Part shown: piece after piece, positions 41,864 through 50,825 of the stretch
Numbering within the stretch: the first letter of the stretch is position 1
Layout: each line of letters opens with the position of its first letter
NCBI GenBank assembly: GCA_964480365.1
Contig: CAYZPM010000003.1
Coordinates: 91,298 to 155,297, forward strand
Length of the DNA stretch: 64,000 nucleotides
Origin: CAIQPV01 sp964480365
GTDB lineage: Bacteria; Pseudomonadota; Gammaproteobacteria; Burkholderiales; Gallionellaceae
Reading direction: 5' to 3'
Made by a program: the position numbers and the translations under genes
The notes under the pieces: generated by a model
What the model was told of the DNA's origin: nothing
The model's input: only the letters and a program-made list of their open reading frames with translations
Database searches by the model: none

Positions 41864-43039
41864 ATGATCTTCGATGTCCTGATTATCGGCGGCGGGTTAG
41901 TGGGCGCTAGCTTGGCTGCTGCGCTCGCGCCCAGCGGGCTGTCGGTGGCGCTGGTGGAAGCCCAGTCGATGACTCCCGATAGCGAAGACCCCGCTTTTGA
42001 CACCAACTGGGACAGCCGCATTTATGCCATCAGCCCCGGTAATGCCGCGTTTCTTGAAGAAAGCGGAGCATGGAAGCGGCTAAATATGAGCCGTGTGCAA
42101 CAGGTCGAGCAGATGCGCGTGTTTGGCGACATGGGCGCGGAGTTGGATTTTTCCGCTTATCAGTTGGGCGCGCCGGAATTGGCTTTCATCCTGGAAAACC
42201 GTTTGATGCAACAGGCACTGTGGCAGGGGTTACACCAGCAGGATAACCTCACCCTGTTCCACCCGGCGTGTTGCGCCAGTCTTGCCTGGCACGACGATGC
42301 GGCATTTTTGCAACTGGAAGACGGGCGCGAAATCAGCGCCAAATTAATCGTCGGCGCGGATGGGCGCGATTCCTGGGTGCGGCGACAGGCCGGAATCATC
42401 GAACCGCCCACGCTGTACCAGCAACACGGCGTGGTGGCAAATTTCATCGCTGAAAAACCACATCGTGGCACGGCATTTCAATGGTTCCAGCCGGACGGCA
42501 TCCTCGCCTTGCTGCCGTTGCCGCAGCAGATGGTCTCAATGGTGTGGTCAGTCAGCCCGGAGAAATCGGCAAGTTTGCTGCAATTACCGCACGATGAACT
42601 CTGCACGCAGGTTGCTGTCGCATCGCAACACACTTTAGGTACATTGCAAATGGCCACCCCGCCCGCCGCTTTCCCGTTACGCCTGCTAAACCTGCCGCAT
42701 CTTGTCAAGCCGCGTCTGGCCTTGGTGGGCGATGCCGCGCATAACGTACATCCGCTCTCCGGGCAAGGAGTCAACCTGGGTTTCCGCGATGCGCGCCAAT
42801 TGGCGCAGGTGTTGCTGCAGCGCGGGCCGCAGCAGGATTGCGGCAACATCCGCCTGTTGCGCCATTACGAGCGTGCGCGCAAGGAAGATATCCTCTCCAT
42901 GCAACTTACCACCGACGCGTTGAAGAAACTATTCAACAACGATAACCCGTTGCTGCGCACCGCGCGCAATTTCGGGCTATCTTCAACCAACCGTATTGCG
43001 CCACTGAAAAAAATGCTGGCGCGCCATGCACTCAATTAA
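41864..43039 (+). CDS. UbiH/UbiF/COQ6-family FAD-dependent monooxygenase
   Basis: A 391-residue flavin hydroxylase probably acting in ubiquinone ring hydroxylation. FDVLIIGGGLVGASLAAALA is the dinucleotide-binding motif, IVGADGRDSWVR is the DG motif, and LALVGDAAHNVHPLSGQGVNLGFRD is the GD motif. I cannot assign it to UbiH, UbiF, UbiI or UbiM from sequence alone. The next gene, dsbC, is 21 bases downstream. Confidence 0.92.
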   Translation: MIFDVLIIGGGLVGASLAAALAPSGLSVALVEAQSMTPDSEDPAFDTNWDSRIYAISPGNAAFLEESGAWKRLNMSRVQQVEQMRVFGDMGAELDFSAYQLGAPELAFILENRLMQQALWQGLHQQDNLTLFHPACCASLAWHDDAAFLQLEDGREISAKLIVGADGRDSWVRRQAGIIEPPTLYQQHGVVANFIAEKPHRGTAFQWFQPDGILALLPLPQQMVSMVWSVSPEKSASLLQLPHDELCTQVAVASQHTLGTLQMATPPAAFPLRLLNLPHLVKPRLALVGDAAHNVHPLSGQGVNLGFRDARQLAQVLLQRGPQQDCGNIRLLRHYERARKEDILSMQLTTDALKKLFNNDNPLLRTARNFGLSSTNRIAPLKKMLARHALN

Positions 43040-43060
43040 CCCAACCTTTCAGGATACAAA

Positions 43061-43762
43061 ATGCTTAGAACTCTGCTGTTGCTGCTTGCTGCCCTCTTTT
43101 GTTTCAGTGCCTACGCCGACGAAGCCAAGGTAAAAAGTATCCTGAAAAAAAAATATCCGCAGATGGAAAAGCTCGATCAAGTCTATAAAGCCCCTTTCCT
43201 TGGGTTGTACGAAGTGGTGATAGATGACCAGTTGTTTTATACCGACGAAAAGGCGCAATATCTCATAGTCGGCAACATCATCGATCTGAAGAACGGACAC
43301 AATCTTACCGAGGAGCGCTCGCACAAACTGTTTGCGGTTGAATTCGATAAGCTGCCCTTCGATCTGGCAATAAAGAGGGTAAAAGGCAACGGCGAACGCA
43401 AGATGGCGTATTTAACCGATCCGAACTGCGGTTACTGCAAAAAGCTGGAGGGCGTGTTGAAAAATGTGGACAACGTCACGCTCTACCGGTTTCTCTACCC
43501 GATATTCCCCGGCTCGGACGAGAAGGTGCGCAACATTCTATGCAGCAATGATCCGAACAAGACATGGGAGGACTGGATGCTGGATGGCGTATTGCCTCCT
43601 TCCGGAAATTGCGCCACCCAAACAGAAAAAGTGTTGGCCTTGGGTAAAAAGCTGCATGTAAATGGCACGCCGACGCTGATCTTTGCCGACGGAACGCAGG
43701 TTCCCGGCTACATGCCTGCCGCCGATCTGGAGAAGGCGTTGAATAGTGCGTCCGACCACTAA
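43061..43762 (+). CDS. dsbC: disulfide isomerase DsbC
   Basis: A 233-residue periplasmic disulfide isomerase. Signal peptide about 1-19 (LLLLLAALFCFSAYA), N-terminal dimerisation domain (about 20-80), and thioredoxin domain with active site CGYC in YLTDPNCGYCKKLE and cis-Pro in VNGTPTLIFADG. A second Cys pair (ILCSND, GNCATQ) is typical of DsbC. It is likely co-transcribed with the Ubi-type hydroxylase. Confidence 0.95.
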   Translation: MLRTLLLLLAALFCFSAYADEAKVKSILKKKYPQMEKLDQVYKAPFLGLYEVVIDDQLFYTDEKAQYLIVGNIIDLKNGHNLTEERSHKLFAVEFDKLPFDLAIKRVKGNGERKMAYLTDPNCGYCKKLEGVLKNVDNVTLYRFLYPIFPGSDEKVRNILCSNDPNKTWEDWMLDGVLPPSGNCATQTEKVLALGKKLHVNGTPTLIFADGTQVPGYMPAADLEKALNSASDH

Positions 43763-43925
43763 TAATTTCGGCCTAAGCCCTTGCTCCCAAGCAGGGTCGG
43801 GCGGTGAAAAGCCGCTGACATAAGAGGGCGCGCTTCAAATTGCTGGGTTAATTCATTCCGGGTGATAATCTTCAACAGTCTGTTATATTGCTATCCGCAC
43901 GAAGCCATTTTTTCATTCCATAAAC

Positions 43926-44864
43926 ATGAGAAGACTTCCGACATCTCCAGAAATCCGCAACCTGTTTGCCTATAGCGACCCGGACGAAGTTTGGGCCAAG
44001 GCATCCGATATTGTCGGGCGCATTAGCCCGACGTATGACTTTTCTCTGGCCCGCATTGCTTTCGATGATGTAATGCGCCTGTTTCGCGGCGAATACCCCG
44101 GCTATTGCGCCATCAAAACGATGTACCACGATCTGCCCCATACGCTGGCTGTATTCCTATGTGCAGTAAGACTGGCGCATGGCGTGCATATTTCAGGCAC
44201 CCCATTGGCTGATAACGAAATCACCCGAATCATGATCGCCGCCCTGATGCACGACATTGGCTATGTGCAACGATACGGCGAGAATACCGGAACGGGTGCC
44301 CAGTACACGCAGAATCACGTCAGGCGGGGTATAGAATTTATGCGGTACCACCTCATCGAACAACGCTTCCCATCCGCTTGGGCCGCGTCGCTGGAACCCA
44401 TGATGCTAAGCACCGACCATATGGGCGATTTCCACAAAATTAATTTTCCTGATGAACGGGTGCGCCTGCTGGGGCAAATTGTCGCCACTGCCGATTTGGT
44501 CGGACAAATGTCCGACCGCACTTACCTGGAAAAGCTGTTGTTCCTGTATCTGGAGTTCAAGGAAGCGCATTTGGGCAACTACCAAAGTATGCTTGACCTG
44601 CTGCGGAAGACCAAGGTTTTTTACGAATTCATCCGGAAGGAAAAGCTTGATGGTGAACTGGAATGTCTTTACACAAAATTGACTTTCCACTTCAAAGACT
44701 GGTTTGGCGCCGAGCGTAATTACTATATGGAATCGCTGGAGAAAAACATGGACTACCTGTCGCAAGCGGCCCAGCTCAATGAGGCGGAATGTCTCTCCAT
44801 GCTCAAGCGTGGCGGTATAGCGGAGAAAGCCAAAACCCTAGTTGCCCCGGACGAAGCTCAGTAA
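43926..44864 (+). CDS. HD-domain phosphohydrolase
   Basis: A 312-residue protein with an HD domain (about 70-210): His in MYHDLPHTLAV, the HD pair in AALMHDIGYVQRYG, and further His in TQNHVRRGIEFM. It lacks the GYP motif, so c-di-GMP hydrolysis is not indicated. The C-terminal third is helical (LDLLRKTKVFYEFIRKEKLDGE). The substrate is unknown. Its 163-base upstream gap leaves room for a separate promoter. Confidence 0.85.
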   Translation: MRRLPTSPEIRNLFAYSDPDEVWAKASDIVGRISPTYDFSLARIAFDDVMRLFRGEYPGYCAIKTMYHDLPHTLAVFLCAVRLAHGVHISGTPLADNEITRIMIAALMHDIGYVQRYGENTGTGAQYTQNHVRRGIEFMRYHLIEQRFPSAWAASLEPMMLSTDHMGDFHKINFPDERVRLLGQIVATADLVGQMSDRTYLEKLLFLYLEFKEAHLGNYQSMLDLLRKTKVFYEFIRKEKLDGELECLYTKLTFHFKDWFGAERNYYMESLEKNMDYLSQAAQLNEAECLSMLKRGGIAEKAKTLVAPDEAQ

Positions 44865-44923
44865 CAGAATAATTGCCCATTCGACTAAATAGGGTTTTTG
44901 TCTGACGCTGCTTTGGTGAGCAG

Positions 44924-45112
44924 TTATTCCGCTAGAAGCTCTTTAAGGAATTCCAGGACATTGCTTGCCAGCGACTCGCCTTCATACTGATTTTCAAATT
45001 CGCCCCCTCCGAACTCATTCCCAACAGCACCATCACCGAGATGCAGATGTGCAAATTGCTCCGGAGCAATTGAGTAAAGCAGGCCGTAGGGAACAGGTAG
45101 TTGGGTTTTCAT
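44924..45112 (-). CDS. small protein, function unknown, with LuxR-type promoter motif
   Basis: A 62-residue protein with an acidic, Gly-rich middle (LHLGDGAVGNEFGGGEFENQYEGE) and a helical end (ASNVLEFLKELLAE). ATCGGAGG five bases before the ATG is a strong ribosome site, so it is likely made. Its upstream DNA shares a 35-base segment with the luxR promoter at 49.9 kb. I do not recognise the family. Confidence 0.65.
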   Translation of the reverse strand: MKTQLPVPYGLLYSIAPEQFAHLHLGDGAVGNEFGGGEFENQYEGESLASNVLEFLKELLAE

Positions 45113-45171
45113 GGCATCCTCCGATAATTAATGAAGCATCGTTGGAAATTTACACGAATAAATATACTGCT

Positions 45172-45189
45172 ATCTGTACGTTACCGCAC
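45172..45189 (-). promoter_or_regulatory. candidate LuxR-type operator upstream of the 62-aa gene
   Basis: On the minus strand the sequence is GTGCGGTAACGTACAGAT, matching 17 of 18 bases of the motif upstream of the luxR gene (49922-49939). It lies 59 bases before the ATG at 45112, and a TATATT -10-like hexamer follows. Similarity continues to about 35 bases in total. Confidence 0.5.
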
Positions 45190-45211
45190 GAAAGGACAAT
45201 CCAGATTTGAA

Positions 45212-45754
45212 TCAGGCTGTGATTGCATCCATCAACGCGGCCTTCTTGGTTTTGCCAGCGCGTGAAGGCGGACGGCAGATGCCGCAGACGTAGTTTTGGC
45301 ACAGCTCGTTGGTATGCACTACGAAGTGCCCACCGCATTCTTTACACTCTGTGAGTTGCAGCATCTTCGCGTCAAAGAACCGGATCAGGAACCAAGCACG
45401 GGTAATGCTCAGTGCAGGTTCGCCTTGTGAAATTTCAACCTGTTCGAGGTACAGGCGATAGCTTTTGATCAGGGCCTCTACACCGGTCACATTGGTATTT
45501 GCGATCAGGAATTGATAGGTATCCATGAACAACGAAGAGTGGATATTCGGCAACCAGCTCATGAACCAGTCAGTGGAATAAGGCAGCATACCCTTGGCAG
45601 GCGACTCGCCCTTCACTTCCTTGTATAACTTGAGCAGCCGTTCGCGGCTCACTTTGGTTTCTTCCTGCAAGACTTGCAGGCGCGCGCCCAGGTTAATCAG
45701 CTCTACCGCAATCTGGATTTCACGGGCTTCGGTTACTACACTCTTGTTGCGCAT
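45212..45754 (-). CDS. flhC: flagellar transcriptional activator FlhC
   Basis: A 180-residue FlhC, partner of FlhD in the heterohexamer that switches on flagellar genes. REIQIAVELINLGARLQVLQEETKVSRERLLKLYKEVKG and KGMLPYSTDWFMSW are conserved, and the four zinc-binding cysteines are in CKECGGHFV and CQNYVCGICRPP. It follows flhD by 48 bases on the minus strand. Confidence 0.96.
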   Translation of the reverse strand: MRNKSVVTEAREIQIAVELINLGARLQVLQEETKVSRERLLKLYKEVKGESPAKGMLPYSTDWFMSWLPNIHSSLFMDTYQFLIANTNVTGVEALIKSYRLYLEQVEISQGEPALSITRAWFLIRFFDAKMLQLTECKECGGHFVVHTNELCQNYVCGICRPPSRAGKTKKAALMDAITA

Positions 45755-45802
45755 GATCTGTCTCCCTGAACAAAAATTATTTAGCTTTGCATAGCCATTC
45801 GA

Positions 45803-46111
45803 CTAGGATGCCAAAGCTGCGACTTGCTGGCTTACTGAGAGGACAGGCGACTTCACTCGATTCATTTTGTGGTCGGCAATCATGTTGAGCAGCAGGCTTT
45901 CTTCAAAGCGGAAGCAGCACAGCAAAAGGTTGGTTCCAGACATCTTGAGGATTTGTGCGGGAGACAGGCCAGCAACCAGATCGGCCATTTCTTCGCTCAC
46001 GCCCAAGCTTGAACTTGCATCAGCCTTGTTGGCGCGTATCATCTTCTGCACCAGTCCCATATAGGAAAGATTGGTTTCCTTTATTTCTTCATGCAGTTGT
46101 TTTGCGTTCAT
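45803..46111 (-). CDS. flhD: flagellar transcriptional activator FlhD
   Basis: A 102-residue FlhD. LHEEIKETNLSYMGLVQKMIRANKADASSSLGVSEEMADLVAGLS and LLLCCFRFEESLLLNMIA match the family. ATG 46111 has AAGGAG at the right distance; the frame extends upstream to 46156 without support. The flhDC promoter must lie in the 313-base gap before relA's stop. Confidence 0.95.
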   Translation of the reverse strand: MNAKQLHEEIKETNLSYMGLVQKMIRANKADASSSLGVSEEMADLVAGLSPAQILKMSGTNLLLCCFRFEESLLLNMIADHKMNRVKSPVLSVSQQVAALAS

Positions 46112-46424
46112 CGCTATCTCCTTGCTGACAGTTGATGTCTGATTCGACGATTGCATTCTGCGCTGAGAAGCGCCGGGAATAAATAAGAGGATGGCTAATA
46201 ATCTTGTAGGAAGAAGCTATACAAGACTGAGGGGGAGGATATGGCTATTATCCAGATTAACTATTCAAGTGATGGGGAAAATAACGGGGGGTTTGTGCTG
46301 CTATTTAAAATCACAACAGCGAGTTGTTGTGTTCTTGATATGGCGTTTGCGTAGGGGTACGAACCCCGGCGTTTGCAATCCAGAAAGCCGGGGTTCGTAG
46401 CTCGCCGCCAGCCTACGTACAGGG
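46112..46424. other. flhD upstream region with palindrome
   Basis: No gene seen. The region should contain the flhDC promoter on the minus strand, though I cannot define the hexamers with confidence. The left part is AT-rich, and the right end holds the palindrome at 46358-46399. Confidence 0.5.
46358..46399. repeat. perfect 13-base inverted repeat after relA
   Basis: TACGAACCCCGGC (46358-46370) and GCCGGGGTTCGTA (46387-46399) are perfect inverted copies around a 16-base loop. It lies 25 bases after the relA stop, in a good position for a transcript-end hairpin, but has no U-tract. It may be another dispersed palindrome. Confidence 0.75.
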
Positions 46425-48647
46425 TTAAACGTGTCGCCGCGCGGCGATGACGCTTGGGACTTGGTGGATTAGCGCGAGCAGGCGGCTTAGCTGCTCCAGG
46501 TCGGATATTTCTATCGAGAATTGCATCTGCGCCTGGTTGTTTTTGCTCAGGGTGTTCACTCGGGTGACGTTGACCTTTTCCCTGACGAAGAGGTCGCCAA
46601 TGTCGCGCAGCAGGCCTTGGCGGTCGTAGGCTTCAACGCCGATGTCAACGGTGAAGGTGTCGCCTTTGCTGCCTCCCCATTGGGCGCTGAGCATGCGGTC
46701 GCGCCGGTTTTCCGGCAGGCGCAACATCCCGGCGCAGTCCCGGCGGTGTATGGTCACTCCCCTGTCGCGTGTGACGTATCCGACTATGGGATCGGGCGGT
46801 GCGGGCTTGCAACATTTGGCGATTTTGGTGAGCAGGTTACCAACACCTTCAACCAGAATTCCCGTCGGGGAGGCTTGAGCAGTGGCAGGTCTGGAGACTA
46901 ATGGTTTAATGACCTCTTCAGATTTAGGAGCGACCTCTTCCTGTAGGGTCTGAGCGATTTGATGTTCACTGACATCGCCGCGCCCGATGGCAGCCAGAAA
47001 ATCTTCCAGCTTGTTGTACTGCAACTTCTGCGCGATTTTTTCCTGATTGATGGAAATGACGCCGAGCCTGTGTAATTCGCGATCCAGTTGCGCTCGACCT
47101 TGTGTAACATTCTCATCGAAATTCTGGTACTTGAACCAGTGCCGCACTTTGGCCCGTGCACGCGGGCTTTGCAGGTAGCCGAGGTTGGGGTTGAGCCAGT
47201 CGCGGCTCGGCGATCCCAATTTGGCAGCAAGGATTTCCACCCGTTGCCCATTCTGCAATTTGTAATTCAGCGGCACGATGCTGCCATCCACTTTGGCGCC
47301 GCGTGTACGGTGTCCCAGATCGGTATGCAGGGTGTAAGCGAAATCCACCGGGGTCGCGCCTTTAGGCAAGTCGATTACCTTACCCTGCGGTGTGAGCACA
47401 TAAACCTGATCGTGAAACAATTCGCTCTTGAATTGCTCCAGCATGTCGCCGCTGTCGGCGACCTCTTCCTTCCATTCCAGAATCTGGCGTAGCCAGGCGA
47501 TTTTTTCATCGAACTTGGCATCCGATTTTCCACCCTCCTTATAGCGCCAGTGGGCGGCAACCCCCAGTTCGGAATGATGATGCATTTCATGCGTGCGTAT
47601 CTGCACCTCCAGCGCCAGATTGCGCGGGCCAATCACCGCCGTATGCAGGGAGCGATAATCGTTGCTCTTGGGGTGCGCAATATAATCGTCGAACTCCTTG
47701 GGAATGGGCTGCCACAGGTTATGCACCAGACCGAGCGCCGTGTAACAGGACTTGATGTCGTCAACCAGAATCCGCACCGCCCGCACGTCGTAGAGTTCGC
47801 TGAAATCGACCTGCTTGCGCTTCATCTTGTTGATGATGCTGTAAATGTGTTTGGGTCGCCCGGTCACCTCGGCCTTGACATCTGCCTGACGCAATTCCTG
47901 TTGCAACAAAGCCACCAGATCGGCGATATATTGCTCGCGGTCTACGCGGCGTTCATCCAGCAACCCGGCCACTTTCTTGTAGAGTTCCGGTTCCAGATAG
48001 CGCAGGGAAAGATCTTCCAGTTCCCACTTGACCTGCCATACGCCGAGGCGGTTTGCCAGCGGCGCGAAAATCCCCCGCGTTTCTCGCGCGATTCGTTGTT
48101 GCTGATCTGCGCTCGCGCCAGACAGACAACGCATGGTCTGAGTACGTTCGGCAAGTTTTATCAGCACCACGCGGATGTCTTCCACCATCGCCAGCAGCAT
48201 TTTGCGCAGGCTTTCTATCTGCTGGACATGATCGCCTTTTTTCTTTTCTTTTCCATGCAAGCCTTCAATTTCGCTGAATTCCTGGATTTGTTCCATGCGC
48301 GAAATGCCTTCGACCAAGCTGCATACGTTAGCGCCGAAATGCGCCTTCAGCGTCTCCGCCCAATCATTCTCATACTCCGGCACCGCATGCAGGATGGCGG
48401 CGGCCACGGTTTCGAAATCCATGTTCATGCCGGCCAGAATCGAAGCCGCACCCAGCGCGTGCTGCAACAGGGGGGCGCCCGTCAGTTCGGATTGCCCGGC
48501 ATACAGCGTCGCAGCCAATTCGCAGGCGTGAAGAATCACCTCGATTTCAGCGGGCGCAAAAGTGCCATGCAAGGAATCTAGCCATACTTGGATGTTTCCG
48601 GCATCCGCGTTGGATGTGGAAGATAATTTATGCTGAACGGAAACCAT
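46425..48647 (-). CDS. relA: (p)ppGpp synthetase RelA
   Basis: A 740-residue RelA/SpoT homologue. The hydrolase domain is degenerate: where active enzymes have the HDxxED motif this protein reads HAVPEY (from residue 87), so hydrolysis should be lost. The synthetase region is intact (GRPKHIYSIINKMKRK, LYDVRAVRILVDD, HPKSNDYRSLHTAVIG, EVQIRTHEMHHHSELG). TGS (VYVLTPQGKVIDLPKGATPVDFAYTLH) and C-terminal ACT domains follow. It is thus RelA rather than SpoT. Confidence 0.94.
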   Translation of the reverse strand: MVSVQHKLSSTSNADAGNIQVWLDSLHGTFAPAEIEVILHACELAATLYAGQSELTGAPLLQHALGAASILAGMNMDFETVAAAILHAVPEYENDWAETLKAHFGANVCSLVEGISRMEQIQEFSEIEGLHGKEKKKGDHVQQIESLRKMLLAMVEDIRVVLIKLAERTQTMRCLSGASADQQQRIARETRGIFAPLANRLGVWQVKWELEDLSLRYLEPELYKKVAGLLDERRVDREQYIADLVALLQQELRQADVKAEVTGRPKHIYSIINKMKRKQVDFSELYDVRAVRILVDDIKSCYTALGLVHNLWQPIPKEFDDYIAHPKSNDYRSLHTAVIGPRNLALEVQIRTHEMHHHSELGVAAHWRYKEGGKSDAKFDEKIAWLRQILEWKEEVADSGDMLEQFKSELFHDQVYVLTPQGKVIDLPKGATPVDFAYTLHTDLGHRTRGAKVDGSIVPLNYKLQNGQRVEILAAKLGSPSRDWLNPNLGYLQSPRARAKVRHWFKYQNFDENVTQGRAQLDRELHRLGVISINQEKIAQKLQYNKLEDFLAAIGRGDVSEHQIAQTLQEEVAPKSEEVIKPLVSRPATAQASPTGILVEGVGNLLTKIAKCCKPAPPDPIVGYVTRDRGVTIHRRDCAGMLRLPENRRDRMLSAQWGGSKGDTFTVDIGVEAYDRQGLLRDIGDLFVREKVNVTRVNTLSKNNQAQMQFSIEISDLEQLSRLLALIHQVPSVIAARRHV

Positions 48648-48683
48648 GGGAGATTAAGGCTTGTACCGCCTTGGAAAGTACAT

Positions 48684-49304
48684 TCAGAGTCCCAGCGAAG
48701 CTAACAGATCATCCACTTCGTCCTGGCCGTTGACGTTGTTTTCGGTCTTGAGACCGGGGCCAGCAGTCAACCCGTGGGTGCTGATCAGAGAGTCCTTTGT
48801 ATCTGGCGCGTATTCTTTGAGCAGGTCGAGCAGAATGCTCTCGACCTCGACCGCAGCGGCCACGATCTTGTTGACCATTTGCCCCGCCACATCGCGAAAT
48901 TCCTGCGCTTCCATGATTTGCATCAGGTTATGATGAAAAATTTCCTCGGCGGCGGCGATTTCGCCCAACATGGAAATGGTTTCTGCCACCAGCGTGCCAT
49001 GCTCGCTGAAGTTGGCATCGGACAAGCGAACCGTCAGATTGCCACAGGCGGCGCGATTGTCCTTGATCAACGGCATTGAGGCTTCCACCGCGCTGATAGT
49101 TTTTTCCGATGCCTCGTGCATGGATTTGTCGATAAAGGAAAGCCGGTCACGTGCATCAGGCATGGTGGCGGCCGATTTTTCCAGGTTGCGGGTATGCCCC
49201 AACTCCTTGAGCAGTCGGTGTAGTCGGGCGGCGGCCTGGCCGATTTTTTCTACTTTTGCGTTGGGTAGGGCAGCGTGTTTTTTGCCCGGTAGCTTAGCTG
49301 TCAT
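48684..49304 (-). CDS. cheZ: chemotaxis phosphatase CheZ
   Basis: A 206-residue CheZ that dephosphorylates CheY-P. The catalytic block MQIMEAQEFRDVAGQMVNKI contains Asp and Gln four residues apart (DVAGQ), as in the enteric D143/Q147 pair. The C-terminal CheY-tethering peptide is QDEVDDLLASLGL. It is encoded 33 kb away from the main che cluster, upstream of relA on the same strand, 36 bases apart. Confidence 0.94.
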   Translation of the reverse strand: MTAKLPGKKHAALPNAKVEKIGQAAARLHRLLKELGHTRNLEKSAATMPDARDRLSFIDKSMHEASEKTISAVEASMPLIKDNRAACGNLTVRLSDANFSEHGTLVAETISMLGEIAAAEEIFHHNLMQIMEAQEFRDVAGQMVNKIVAAAVEVESILLDLLKEYAPDTKDSLISTHGLTAGPGLKTENNVNGQDEVDDLLASLGL

Positions 49305-49527
49305 GGCAAACGTTCCTGATGACGAGGTATCCGAAGTTTAACGTAAACGGTGCCGATATACACAAGCCTTTAACAAAAAGATGGAACTGGGTGCGCGCTA
49401 GCTGTTATAGGTAAAAGCTTTGCGGGTATTTTTTGCCAGAATTGCTGCCATTTTCGCCATCTGATCGACCGATGCATTGAGGTTCCGAACTATTAAACTT
49501 CATGCAACTCGTTCTATGGAGATAATA

Positions 49528-49665
49528 ATGTTCATACTATTTGTTGATGGCATCCCTTCCATTAAGCTGGGGAAAAAATCCGAAATACCGGCTCGCCAAG
49601 GCAAAGAATCCTGGCTGGTCATTGATGCTCAAGGCAGAACGATAGCCGCTTATTGGCCTTCTTGA
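49528..49665 (+). CDS. small hypothetical protein, 45 aa
   Basis: A 45-residue protein starting MFILFVDGIPSIKLGKK, with TGGAGATA before the ATG. DGIPSIKLG and WLVIDAQGRTIAAYWPS suggest a compact beta-rich peptide. The frame extends to 49477, but the internal start is better supported. Family not recognised. Confidence 0.45.
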   Translation: MFILFVDGIPSIKLGKKSEIPARQGKESWLVIDAQGRTIAAYWPS

Positions 49666-49689
49666 TAGACTGACCTACATGTCAGACGT

Positions 49690-49839
49690 ATGATCCACAA
49701 AGTACCCGACTCCACCGAATATGTCCACTATTACGGTACCCACGGAGTGAGCTTCCCCTATTGCTGCCGGGCGCTGGGTTTCAAGAGCAAGGAAAACCGC
49801 ATCAGAATTTTCTGGATGCATCAAACAACCCCTGCCTAG
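49690..49839 (+). CDS. possible small ORF, 49 aa
   Basis: An open frame of 49 codons (MIHKVPDSTEYVHYYGTHG...SFPYCCRALGFKSK), 24 bases after the preceding small gene. It has a paired Cys and several Tyr/His residues. No convincing ribosome site, so it is tentative. Confidence 0.25.
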   Translation: MIHKVPDSTEYVHYYGTHGVSFPYCCRALGFKSKENRIRIFWMHQTTPA

Positions 49840-49921
49840 CCTTTGAACCACGTCGCGGAAAAAACGGTTAACGCGAAATTCTAATCAGGGCCAGTAAAGA
49901 ATAATCCCGGATTGCCTCTTT

Positions 49922-49939
49922 GTGCGGTAACGCACAGAT
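49922..49939 (+). promoter_or_regulatory. candidate LuxR-type operator upstream of luxR
   Basis: GTGCGGTAACGCACAGAT contains most of the 16-base palindrome TGTGCG-GTAA-CGCACA (49921-49936). It ends about 30 bases before the first ATG of the luxR-type gene, and CATGTT follows at -10-like spacing. A nearly identical motif precedes the small gene at 45112, in the same orientation to its gene. Confidence 0.5.
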
Positions 49940-49968
49940 GACAGCATGTTCAATCGCCTAAATTCCTG

Positions 49969-50724
49969 ATGAAATCCATTGGGAGTCTAGCTAAAATGAA
50001 ATCTACCGAGCAGTTTACCGACCTTATGTGCTGTGACTCAGTGGCAGTTTGGCGCGATCTGGTTTTCAAGCTCGGTAACGATCTCGGCTATGAACAAACC
50101 CAGTTGGCAATCCTTACGGACTGCAATACCCCTGTAAAAACTGAATTCTCCTTTCTGCATAGCAATTACCACACCGATTGGCGCAATAAGTATGATACGG
50201 AAAAAATGCAGCATATCGACCCAACTGTCATCCATTGTGCAAGAAAATCGATTCCCTTAATCTGGTCACCCGATATTTTTTCTACCCAGAAACAAAAAGA
50301 AATGTATGAGGCAGCATGTAGTTACGGTCTCCGATCCGGTATCACCCTACCCATTCATGGCGCGCAAGGCGAGCTGGGCATCCTGTGTTTCGTGACCGAT
50401 ACAAAACCGGGCAAGTGCTTTCAGCAGGAAGCACACCGTTTGCTTCCCGAACTTTCATATTTGCGCGACGTCATCTTTGAAACCTCGCTTCGATTTATGA
50501 GGTCTTCGAAATCATGGGAAAAATCTCCTTCCATCACCCCCCGTGAACTTGAATGCATCAAGTGGTGCGCGGCAGGAAAGAGCTCATGGGAGATCGCCAA
50601 GATATTTCACCGTTCCGAGTCTGCCGTAAATTTACATTTCAGCAATCTGCGCCGCAAATTCAGTGTCTCATCCCGCCAACAAGTTGTGGTCAAGGCTATG
50701 CGCTATGGGCTAATCCACCTCTAG
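49969..50724 (+). CDS. LuxR-family quorum-sensing regulator (solo)
   Basis: A 251-residue LuxR-type protein with an autoinducer-binding domain and a C-terminal GerE helix-turn-helix (SITPRELECIKWCAAGKSSWEIAKIF, SAVNLHFSNLRRKF). The residues that contact acyl-homoserine lactones in TraR/LuxR all seem present: Trp and Tyr in TDWRNKYD, Asp-Pro in HIDPTVI, Trp in IPLIW, Gly in LRSGITLP. No luxI-type synthase lies in the window. ATG 49996, with GGGAG upstream, is an alternative start. Confidence 0.9.
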   Translation: MKSIGSLAKMKSTEQFTDLMCCDSVAVWRDLVFKLGNDLGYEQTQLAILTDCNTPVKTEFSFLHSNYHTDWRNKYDTEKMQHIDPTVIHCARKSIPLIWSPDIFSTQKQKEMYEAACSYGLRSGITLPIHGAQGELGILCFVTDTKPGKCFQQEAHRLLPELSYLRDVIFETSLRFMRSSKSWEKSPSITPRELECIKWCAAGKSSWEIAKIFHRSESAVNLHFSNLRRKFSVSSRQQVVVKAMRYGLIHL

Positions 50725-50825
50725 CCTAAATATCGAGCAGCCGAAAATCCTCTTGCTCGAATTCGAACCTTGAATAGCTGCGTTACGTCGCTTGAGATGC
50801 ATATCATTTCGTGATAACCTTTGCC

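Noticed and set aside
46425..48647. Assignment as SpoT (bifunctional)
   Set aside because: The hydrolase HDxxED motif is degraded (HAVPEY), as in RelA.
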